In this document: piece after piece, positions 21,805 to 31,365 of the stretch
Layout of the letters: each line of letters starts with the position of its first letter
How positions within the stretch are numbered: the stretch's first letter is position 1
Origin: Apoderus coryli
Taxonomy: Eukaryota; Arthropoda; Insecta; Coleoptera; Attelabidae
Direction of reading: 5' to 3'
DNA length: 64,000 bases
NCBI GenBank assembly: GCA_911728435.2
Contig: OU452206.1
Location: 186,001 to 250,000, forward strand
Made by a program: the position numbers and the translations under genes
The notes under the pieces: generated by a model
The model's input: only the letters and a program-made list of their open reading frames with translations
The model's database searches: none
What the model was told of the DNA's origin: nothing

Positions 21805-22098
21805 TGTAGTATCTTTAGCTTTCATCTCTACTAACGCGCGGATTCTATGTAAACAGAAGAAGACAACAAAGCGCGTTCTACTGAGAGTGACATATAAGGG
21901 AGGTTAGAGAAGAACTAGTTTTGGCGCACTTATATTAGCTCATGTTATGTTACATTTATGTTGTATGATCCTTACTTTAATAATTAGTAGATTTAGGTTA
22001 TTATAACTATTCCTTGTACTTCTTAAAAGTGTTCAATGATACCGTCGATCGTTTATTTATGCAACCGAGAACCCTTCCCACTCGGTAACCCAACAACA
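21805..22098 (+). repeat. Mag-like Gypsy 3' LTR (copy 2)
   Basis: Duplicate of 5229-5522, following the same polypurine tract. The 22099-22539 spacer behind it contains the 76-codon unrecognised frame at 22339-22569. Confidence 0.65.
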
Positions 22099-22539
22099 CC
22101 CGGTTATACGACATTACCTATGTAGGTAGTATTATTCCTGAAAAAATATATATAGTTCGAAAAGAGTTGTGGGGCCACATTAGTCACATACCAGACACAC
22201 TTTTCCTTTTGAAAACTACGCTGTGCCGTCGGAACATAAAAAATAGCACAGGAAGTTGCAAAATTTGTTGTAAAAACAAAAAAAAAAGAAATCATCCATG
22301 GATTATTTGGTAAGTTTAATACGTCCACAAAACATGGGATGTTTTGTGTAATACCTCTCTTGTCAAATATAATTCGGTTAGGTTCCGTTAAGTTAGATAT
22401 CGGTACCAGTAGCGTACCATTTATTTATTTAAGACCAATATTAAATAAGAACATTTTGAGTTTTATGCTCAAAATTGGTGAGTCAAAAACGTGTTGTAAC
22501 CGTTATCGATTATTTTTCACCGCTGCATGCCACTTATAC

Positions 22540-22655
22540 TTAACCAATCACATAGGTACGTCCACGTAGTGTGTGTGAGCGGAGCTAACACCCTATTGGC
22601 TGCGCATCGTACGGGTAGGCGTATATAAACCAGTGCCGCGCGCGATATAGTCAGT
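22540..22655 (+). promoter_or_regulatory. CCAAT/TATA/Inr promoter (copy 2)
   Basis: Same block as 5965-6080. TATATAAA begins at 22622 and the initiator TCAGTT starts at 22651 with its A at 22653, the standard spacing. This copy has the consensus arthropod initiator, unlike copy 1. Confidence 0.65.
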
Positions 22656-22714
22656 TAAAATTTAATAATTATAGTGTGCGAATTTTAGTGAGGAAGTTAA
22701 TTAATTCTACGAAT

Positions 22715-22885
22715 ATGTATAAATTATTCAGACGTATCGAGTCTCCGGCCCAGTTGGCGAGTTTACCAGTGGAAATGTGGTATGTGATATTGCGCTTATT
22801 AGATGGAACATCTTTACTATCGATGGTACGTGGTTTTCCAATTTTATTGAGTATTTGTTATGGTGATCCATTGCTGAAGAAATAG
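22715..22885 (+). CDS. Small F-box-like protein, 56 aa (copy 2)
   Basis: Identical at protein level to the 6140-6310 ORF, but behind the consensus initiator. Because the duplication is recent, the lack of change is not evidence for selection. Confidence 0.45.
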   Translation: MYKLFRRIESPAQLASLPVEMWYVILRLLDGTSLLSMVRGFPILLSICYGDPLLKK

Positions 22886-23018
22886 TATATTAAGTATTGA
22901 GAACAGTAAGTGTAGTTTACCGACCGACGACAATGTTTGGCGACTGAGCGTAGCGAAGTCGCCAAAATTGGAGGAGATCGGTAAACTACTTACTGTTTGA
23001 GATGCTTATACTATTTTT
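22880..23018. repeat. Foldback with nested hairpin (copy 2)
   Basis: Duplicate of 6305-6443; one substitution just outside the inner arm (TTTGAG for TTAGAG). Confidence 0.75.
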
Positions 23019-23134
23019 TGTACGATCGAAATGGCTGAAATTGCAATTTTATTATTTTTAATAATTAATATTTTCAATTAAATACAAATTCAGGTTAGCT
23101 AATACCCTCTACAAAGTTGCAGTTGACCGTTGTC

Positions 23135-23209
23135 ATGGAACTAATTGTTATTGTTATGATTGTTATCGTATTTTTTATGTCATGTATTTGTCAAAACTTA
23201 TTTAAATAA
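23135..23209 (+). CDS. Hydrophobic micropeptide ORF, 24 aa (copy 2)
   Basis: Duplicate of 6560-6634, a single predicted membrane span; coding unproven. Confidence 0.2.
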   Translation: MELIVIVMIVIVFFMSCICQNLFK

Positions 23210-23224
23210 ATATTATTATTGAAA

Positions 23225-23329
23225 ATGAGTGACTTTGAATGTGAATCTCTTGATGAAGCATGGAATGTTGGAATAGCTGCTATAATTCCAGAGAACGGTA
23301 TGAAAATGCTTATAAAAGTTCATACCTAA
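23225..23329 (+). CDS. Small acidic ORF, 34 aa (copy 2)
   Basis: Duplicate of 6650-6754; no motif recognised. Confidence 0.18.
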   Translation: MSDFECESLDEAWNVGIAAIIPENGMKMLIKVHT

Positions 23330-23405
23330 TGCCGTTTAATATACAATTTAAAAATCAAAATAATGACGTCAGCATAAATGCGCAATGATATACCGTCGTG
23401 AATTT

Positions 23406-23505
23406 ACTTACCGTTCTCTGAACGGTAAGTGAATTACTTACCGTCGTGTTTGGGTTGTCAGCCAGTAAATGTCACTTACTGTCATAAAGACAGACACGGT
23501 AAACA
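23406..23505. repeat. ACTTAC(C/T)GT palindrome cluster (copy 2)
   Basis: Duplicate of 6831-6930, with the 11-bp perfect inverted repeat intact. Confidence 0.7.
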
Positions 23506-23566
23506 ATCAAAAAAGGTCGGTCGTACAAAAAGAATATGTGAAACAATAATACAAGAGAAGAAGACT

Positions 23567-23791
23567 ATGTTGGAGTTTAAGTTTAATCCGAAATTGACGA
23601 CGAGCATAGGAAGAACTGGTGAATCAAAAGCTGCGACTCACGGACAAAATGTTGTTAAGGATGTCAGGGTGAGAGATATGCCTAGGAATAATAAGACGAT
23701 GGGAGAGAATTTGTTGAAGAAGTGTGACAAAAATCAGAAAATGGTTAGATCGAAGACAAGACAGCATCGTTTCAATCCGTACAGGTTGTAA
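23567..23791 (+). CDS. Unrecognised basic ORF, 74 aa (copy 2)
   Basis: Duplicate of 6992-7216; Lys/Arg/Asn-rich, no family recognised. Confidence 0.25.
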   Translation: MLEFKFNPKLTTSIGRTGESKAATHGQNVVKDVRVRDMPRNNKTMGENLLKKCDKNQKMVRSKTRQHRFNPYRL

Positions 23792-24559
23792 TTGGTGAGT
23801 AGAATATAGCTTTTGTATATATTAAAATTAATTGTAAATAATAATTTAGCTTAGGTTTGTACATATTAGATTATTTAGTACCTAGTGTTGTAGTTTGTAA
23901 AAATATAGATTTAGGTGTATATTATTGTATCTTATTTCTGTGTATATTTTGTAATAAGGTTTATAAGACAGTAAATATGAAACCATGATTTACTTTCACC
24001 GGTTGTAGGATTTTTCATGATGAAAATCTTCCTGGTGAACATAAGTGAAAAATCAAGTATAACATGTGGTTGAACATATCGATAATAGGATGTTACCATA
24101 TGCCAGAAGGAAAGTGTGTAGGCCGTTTAGTTTTTTTAATAAGTGTTGGGGATTACACAAAAATTAAAATATACTCTTGAAAAATGTTTTTTTAGGTAAA
24201 AGTTAGTTTTTTTGATTTTTGTTTTAATGGTGACACCTTGGTCTCACGAGGCCAGGCGATATCTCAAACGCTAACAACTTCCCGAGAAGAAGTAATTCAC
24301 TCCAGGTATAAAATACTAATTATATCGATGACGAAATACCAAATACTATGCAACAATATAATACAAAAAAAAAACATATCTCTCTATAGGTTTACCAAAT
24401 AAACCATAAATATTTAACTAAAAATGTTCCAATACAAACGCCACAAAAGTAGGAACTTAACTCAAATTTAACTTCAAAATAAATGTAACTTATTAGTGTG
24501 GAGAATTTGGGCGTGTCCTATCTCCTAACTCATTCACTCTAACATTATTAAATAAACAA

Positions 24560-24578
24560 GAAATCCCTTTGGGATTTC
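24560..24578. repeat. Dispersed hairpin GAAATCCC-TTT-GGGATTTC (copy 2)
   Basis: Duplicate of 7984-8002. The interval 23792-24832 around it is non-coding and A-rich at its right end. Confidence 0.6.
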
Positions 24579-24832
24579 CCAGTCGTTGTGTGGTAGTTTT
24601 ATCTATGAAAAAAGTCATTGAGGGTTATAAAAAAAATGAAAAAAAAAAATCACGAAAAAAAATTTCAAGGAAAAAAATGTTTCTATTATTAAAAAAAAAA
24701 TTAAAAAAAAATTTAAAAAAAAAAATGAAAAAAAAATTTCAAAAAAAATAATTCAAAAATTAATTAAAAAAAAGTATTGCCAGAGCTGAAAATCTGAAAA
24801 TGTTTCTATCTATTATTGAAAATAAATAGAGA

Positions 24833-25466
24833 CATTTTTGAGTTACCCCGTAGATAACCTCTAGGAGCATATAGTTTAACTTTCAAAGAAATCTTGAATT
24901 GAAACCCAAAGGAATCAAAAAATTATTCAAAATATTATTTTTTTGTCCAAAATAATGAAATACATTTTTGACTCACCCCGTATATAAATTTAAAGCCTAT
25001 GCTAAAAGTTTCTGCCATGTCTAAAAGTCATAAATAATTCATAATATTCATAAACATTTTTGAGTTACCCCGTAGATAACCTCTAGGAGATTATAGTTTA
25101 ACTTTCAAAGAAATCTTGAATTGAAACCCAAAGAAATCAAAAAATTATTCAAAATATTATTTTTTTGTCCAAAATAATGAAATACGTTTTTGACTCACGC
25201 CGTATATAAATTTAAAGCCTATGCTAAAAGTTTCTGCCATGTCTAAAAGTCTTAAATAATAAATAACATTCATAAACATTTTTGAGTTACCCCATAGATA
25301 ACCTCTGGGAGATTATAGTTTAACTTTCAAAGAAATCTTGAATTGAAACCCAAAGAAATCAAAAAATTATTCAAAATATCAATTTTTTTGTCTTATCAAA
25401 ATAAAGAAATACATTTTTGAATCACCCCGTATATAAATTTCTATACATTTAAGCTTTCTTAAATGT
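24833..25466. repeat. 222-bp tandem satellite (copy 2)
   Basis: Units begin at 24833, 25055 and 25277, the same period as in copy 1. The remainder to 26539 (25467-26539) is non-coding with the (AAAT)n microsatellite near 25540. Confidence 0.85.
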
Positions 25467-26539
25467 GGGCTAATTAATATTTTTTTGTGTCACCCTGTAC
25501 ATGCTGATTATTAATTCATGTTGTTATAATTGTATCTTAAATAAATAAATAAATAAATAATCTGAGAAATACTTAGCGTATAGCCAGATGTTAAAATAAC
25601 GTTAACCGTAATAGTGGTGGACGTTATTTTTGGGACTACAGTATCTTGTATTTTGGGTTCGTTGGTTTTTCATAATTTGGTAATATTTTTTTCTAACGTT
25701 GGTGTCACTTATTTTTGTTTGGTTGACACTTCTAGTTTCACGTCATAAATAAATAGGTTATATTATGGGGCTTGGAGGTTAAAAGTAAACAGTAGTAGTA
25801 TGCATTGTAACTATATTTGATAAAAATAAACTGTGCTGGCTGTATCCTACTGAGAAAGGGCAAGAGGCCAATAGTTAGTACTTGCTTAGGCGGTAATTTA
25901 AAAAAAAAAACGAAATAACTTCAAGCATTCAAAATATGGACCTACAGGCAAGAGACAGAAATCAATTTGGAAATGGAAATTTGGTCGCCAACATCCGCTA
26001 ATAATAATAATACGTGGTGTATAAAATAAAAAGTGTAGTTAATTCTATATTGATTTGTTGTGTTTACGGTTTATAATTTTTGTGTATTTAAATAAAAACA
26101 TGATAAGTATATGCAGCTGGTTTTCTATTGAAAAATAAATATAGTAACTTAATTTTAGTAGTTAACTACTTACTATTTACACAGAATATTACTTATTCTG
26201 TGATATTTATATAAATATACATAATGGCTATGCTTACTTAAAGACTTAAACTTAACAAAATTACGTACCTATTTTGTTTCATTGAATGTTTTTGATCTAG
26301 GTCATCATCTGTAATTAGTTTTTGGACAAAAACAGGTAGGTAGGTAATGAGACTTGTATTTTATCCAGTTCTTTGTAACGTAAGAATAAATTCGGTATCA
26401 GGAAATTAAAACTAAATGTAGGCATTTTAATTTAATTTAGTAGTGGAATTTGTAAATTTAAAGAGAAACCCTAATTTTTTGGTAAATAAATCGTAAGATA
26501 AATAATATGACGTCATCAAAAACATAAAATTCTACAACT

Positions 26540-28641
26540 CGGTCCCAAATACGTACGTCGTACGTATGACGTCATTTTAAATATTATTATTGTTCCACAG
26601 ATGACAATAAGTCCACTTATATCAAGCTGCGAATATTTGTGATAAAGTGAAGCAAAATTTGTCACGCAATGAGATAAACAAAGACAAATAATACTGCTTT
26701 AATTCACATGCAGCCAGCGTAAGTATGTACCTACAGATATTGTGAAATCCGTCAGAACTCACTACTAATACTCAATTCAGCTGAGCTAAATTTGCATATT
26801 ATCACCTAGGTAACTCACTTCAATTTCTAACTCTATAAAATAACCTATTAGATGTCGTAATGCAGAATAAGAATGTTGTAACCTAACTTCTTTTTATCGA
26901 TAACACCTGTGGAAAAATTTTGTAATATTTATAAATAATAATAAATAGTAAAATTATTTAATAATGGTTTATGTGGGAGCATGGCAACACAGTAAATTTC
27001 CTGTTTCCGTGAACAGGGCGACATCTTAAAAAAAAGTGTTTGTCCTTCTTAAGATTTTTTTTGATTTTTCTCGCATTTTTCAACTAATCCTACAAATGTG
27101 TTTGGTATGAAAGTGTTTAAAATTATGTGCGCTAATAATTACATGTGTTTTTAAAGAGTGTCATTGTATATTTATTTGGAAAAATGTAAAAGAACGTCAT
27201 GTGTGACAGCTGAACTAAATTAGATTTGTCAATTTTAAGGAATATACCAGTCGCATTTAAGGTATGATAGATTAATAAAAATGAACGAAAAACGCAATAA
27301 TTGGGAGTATAGGATATGAAAAAGGCACAGCGGCGTCCCAAATATGCTTGTACGTAACTTTAAAATTGTTTTTGTACCTATCCACACCACCAAAACAGGT
27401 ATTTATTTCAAAGTAATACCAGTACTTTATAGTGCTTTTTTCTTTATTTTCCTCGTAGAAAAAGTTATTCACCTCCTTCTCACTCTTTAATTTCGTTTTT
27501 GTAGATGGAAATTAATTAGAAAAATGCATTATTTTATCAAAGTCATTGACGTTTGGAAAATAGTAGATGGAAATGTTTAAAAAGGAAATTTTCAATATAG
27601 GAAGCGCTGCTGTTCGGCCTGAAAGCCGAACTTTTGGTTTAGTGGCTCTAAATTGGGCCTTTTTTTGCCAATTTTAGACAAAGACGCGAAGAACACTCTT
27701 TATTATATATTAACAAGAAATCCCTGCGGGATTTCCCAGTCGTTGTGATTTTTTTTGATTAGTTTTTTTAATTTAATTTTTTGATTTTTTTGTCATTTTA
27801 TTTTTATTTTTTTTTTTATTTTATTTAATTTTTTTTATTACTTTTTTTTTATTTTTTTTTTCTATTTTATTTATATATACACCTTGTATAAAAATCTAGT
27901 AAAAATTTTATGCGCTCATTCTACCTAAACATACTGTGAAATTTAAAAAATATACAAAACATCTCAAATTAAAATTGAAAGTTTGATTTGTTTTAAATAT
28001 ATATTGGCTAAAATATGGTATATGAATTTTAGTTATTCTAAAAATATATAAAAATTTTAATGTTTTAAAAGAGAAATTTAAATTGCGTTTTGGAAAAAAT
28101 ATTTAAAATTCTTAGCTAATAAATAGAAATGTTTGAAATAGAAATTTCTTTATAATTTAAGTAATGTATTTTATTTAAATTACTTCAATTTTTAGGTATA
28201 TGTAGGTGGGAATAAATCAAATATAGATTTTTTTAAAAATTTTAATTATAAAATATTTGCATTATTGAAATGAATTTTTACGAAACAATAATAAATGAAT
28301 ATGAAATGAAATATATATACTATCTTAGTTGATTAATGCAAAAAAGTGTTGAGATATACATATTTAAAAAAAAAATCATTTGAATAATTAATACATTAAA
28401 ATAATTTATATTGAACATTTTAAAACTAATATCGTAATTAAGAAAAAAATTGGAATTTAGATTATACTAAACTGAAATGGTTGTTATTAATTAAAATATA
28501 ATATTTAATACAAACAAAACCAAATAATAATAATAGTGTATGTAATTAAAACAAAATATTTCACTCAACGAATTTCTGGACAGTAGTAATTTCAGGAAAA
28601 ATTGTTGATCCATACATTTCTGAAAGAATTTATTAAACATT
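26540..28641. other. Non-coding flank right of the duplication
   Basis: Unique sequence following the duplication. It opens with a near-palindrome of ACGT repeats at about 26551-26575. A 7-bp hairpin GTTCGGC..GCCGAAC lies near 27612-27631. Beyond 27735 the sequence is extremely T-rich, then A/T-rich. Short open frames at 27132-27472 on the minus strand have no recognisable content. Confidence 0.5.
27717..27735. repeat. Dispersed hairpin GAAATCCC-TGC-GGGATTTC
   Basis: Same 8-bp stem and right flank (CCCAGTCGTTGTG) as 7984-8002, with a different loop. It is followed by T-rich rather than A-rich sequence. Stem conservation with a variable loop suggests a structure-based module. Confidence 0.6.
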
Positions 28642-29308
28642 TACAGTGTGTTTCAGATAAATTATTATATTATAGTATTGGAGTCTTGGAAACGGTAGGA
28701 ATTAAATGTCGAATAAATTAAAGAAAAGTTGTACAATTGAATCACCTATTAAATGATGTTTTCAAAAGTAAACTAATTTTAGCCGTTTTTGATAAATTTT
28801 GGGAAAACGATTTTTTTTGCGATTATATCTTTCATTTATTTGTGACATTACAGATACAAAAATTGAGAAGCAACTTCTCATTTTTATTTTTAGACAAAAT
28901 AAGTGACGAACTATGGCGATTTTTCTTGAATAATTTAAAATAACAGCTAAAAATACTGAAAACTTGTTTCAATCATTACATGTGATATACTACCTATTTT
29001 CGAAATGAAAATAACTTTAAATTTAAGAATAAAAAATTCATGGCCGTATTTAAAAAAAACAAATTTGATGATGGTTTTTCAAAAACGAAACGTCATAGTA
29101 AAATTTTGTAAACACTATATTATTCTCTTCAAAAATTAATTTTTTTATATCTGTAAAAATAATGTCAGAAATAACTAAAATTGTCAATTTTTTATTTCAT
29201 TTTTGCAAACACCATTTAAAAGGTGTTTAAATTGTAAAACTTTTTGCTAGTTTGTAACTCCTACAGTTTCCAATATTTCAATGTTATGTTTATTTTGGAC
29301 ACAGTGTA
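28642..29308. mobile_element. Mariner-type MITE, about 660 bp
   Basis: Flanked by TA on both sides. The left end CAGTGTGTTTCAGATAAA matches the inverted right end CACTGTGTCCAAAATAAA, and a second inverted block (TTGGAAACGGTAGG against its complement near 29268-29280) lies further in. No transposase is present; the 68-codon frame at 28737-28943 has no recognised motif. A related right half lies in the Helitron intron at 58894-59115. Confidence 0.55.
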
Positions 29309-30049
29309 TATGTAAATATAAAATTAGTGAAAATCAATGCAAACAATTTTTAAAATAATAATGAGAACATTGAAGTTGTGTTTTTTTTTTTGTAATTATA
29401 TTAAATTTTGAAGGTTTGCAGTATATGTAAAGCAATAAAATTAATGGTATACCTTATAATTTGTTGTTGAAATTGGGTTCAATTTGTTTGTTATTTAAAT
29501 GCAAAATATATAAATAACAGAATAATCATAGAATTGTTGTGCTATTATTGTCATAGTCATTCAATGTTTGGCATCCTAAAATTCATAAGTATGTCACTTG
29601 GTAAAATTTAATATTGTACAGAACGTAGTGATTGTTTTGAAAATTTAAATATTTACTACTACTACTACTAAAATAGGCAAAAGGCAAATTCTTAAATAAT
29701 AGCAAGTGTTTAGAAAAATTGGTTTATATCTGTATATTTATATGTGATTTTTAAATCATAAAATATAATTTTATGTAACGGGGTATAATCGAAATGAGAA
29801 AGTAGGTATTAATTTCCGGTATGACTGGAGGTGGCTGAAGTATCATAATATCATAGATTGATAAAAATTGGATTGCTTTGAGTAAGTATTTAAATTTTCA
29901 AAACAATTGTATGTTTAGTGTTGCCAAAAATTTTGAATGTAGCATTGATCAACATGTATAATGTGTTGTACCTTATTAAATGTTGTTTCATTAATGTTTG
30001 TTTGGTAGCTGAAAATACATAAATGAATTAATTTTAAGTTATACAGAAT
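29309..30049. other. Non-coding AT-rich spacer
   Basis: No gene visible. Contains an (ACT)n run near 29655-29669. Confidence 0.4.
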
Positions 30050-30440
30050 TATTCGAGGAACTCTGGAATTTTAACTGTACATACATTTTTGAATTGTGTA
30101 GCATGCACAGAGAAGAATTTTTGTATTATATCTGTGATGATATATTGTATTTTGTTGTGGATATCTTTTTCATTGAATATGCTTTCTGTACTACGAGTTA
30201 ACTAAAAACAAATATTGTGAGTATGTTGTGAAAAATCAACAAATCTATTTACCTTGGAATTTTAACTGCAGATAAATTATGCCATAGTATAATATTTATA
30301 CAGAATAACATATTGTATTATTTCAATGACGACATGTATTTGTAGTCGATATTTTCTTCATTGAATTTGCTTTGTGTGGTATGGTTAATTTTGGGAAAAA
30401 TTGTTGAATACTACTAAAAAACAATATATATTATGAATAT
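30050..30440. repeat. Diverged satellite left of the PLE array
   Basis: Two diverged units share TGGAATTTTAACTG near 30064 and 30255, then TTTCTTCATTGAATTTGCTTTG-like blocks. A third unit is split by the PLE array and resumes at 52791 (TACCTTGGGATTTCAACTG near 52817). The period is roughly 190-220 bp. Confidence 0.6.
30429..30440. repeat. 12-bp target-site duplication, left
   Basis: TATTATGAATAT directly next to the left end of the PLE array. The identical 12 bases lie at the right end (52779-52790). Joining the two flanks through one copy restores the satellite unit as seen in its neighbours. Confidence 0.8.
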
Positions 30441-31365
30441 ATTTTAAAGAAGTAGTCCATTCTGAAGTGGAGTGAATGTATTGTAGTAGGAAATAAAAGT
30501 CTGACTCCACAAAATCAATTTAATACGTTACACTCAATGTGTTACATCCAAACATGTTTCGAAGCTCACTAGCTTCATCATCAGTGGTAAATTTCGAGAG
30601 AAAATTGTATTTGCAAATATTACATATGACTAGGTTGAGAGTAATGTGTTGAAGTCTGAAAAAGGACCTTTTTTGTTATAATGTAGTTACGTTGTTGTAA
30701 TTAAATAACTCACCATTTTGAGGAAAAAATTTTTGTTAATGTTATTAAAATAAAATCATGTTAACATATGTTATATCTGGTTTTTCTTTTTTGTGATCAT
30801 TGCAGAATAGAATTTTTTAACAAAGTTGTGGTCTGTCTTTCTACGCAGTACCTGATAGACAAAATGGTTGATATTTCGATTGTTAATAATAATAATATTC
30901 AAAATTGGTGGTATGTATGTTGATCCCTCTAGTGGGTGGAGGTATAATTAAATAAATAACTATATGAATTTGTTGTTTTGAGCGCTGTCTTATTTTGCAG
31001 ACTTCAACATTAACAATATGTATATGTTATCTAGAAAACTACAATCTATACAGGAAGCACAAGTTTATATTTGTTATTACAGTTATCTTTTGTGGTATAG
31101 TAAACGATTAGTTCTACAAATTTATTCATAGATGTCTTTGACAATGGTTATACATTCAATAAACAAACACAATGCCGATATGCAACCAATCAAGCATCTC
31201 TAAGTTATATTTAAATGTTGATATACGTGACCGTAATAGCATCATCATGTTATAATCTATTATGAGAGGATGTTACATGTAATTATACGTTCTTGTTTAT
31301 TGTTTTATTATAAATTATGTTTATGTGTTAATGTTACAGATGGAGGTTCGACTGAGATGCATAAG
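30441..31365 (-). repeat. PLE 3' pseudo-LTR, left end of array
   Basis: Region downstream of the copy A ORF. It carries the hammerhead-like block (minus strand, CTGATGA at 30584-30578) and ends by running about 20 bases into the start of the next unit's ORF (codons for MDYFF) before stopping at the target-site duplication. Confidence 0.75.

Larger units (their letters stand above)
9964..26539. repeat. Complete 16,576-bp tandem-duplication unit (copy 2)
   Basis: Copy 1 ends at 9963 and the same sequence ends again at 26539, exactly 16576 bases later. If the repeat is a simple head-to-tail duplication, this interval is one whole unit. It carries the errantivirus-like Gypsy with BEL fragments nested in it, the Mag-like Gypsy remnant, the F-box/foldback block and the 222-bp satellite. 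The head-to-tail reading is an inference, because the left boundary of copy 1 is not in the window. Confidence 0.85.

Noticed and set aside
27132..27472. Two 66-69-codon minus-strand ORFs
   Set aside because: No motif, low complexity, overlapping frames in AT-rich sequence.
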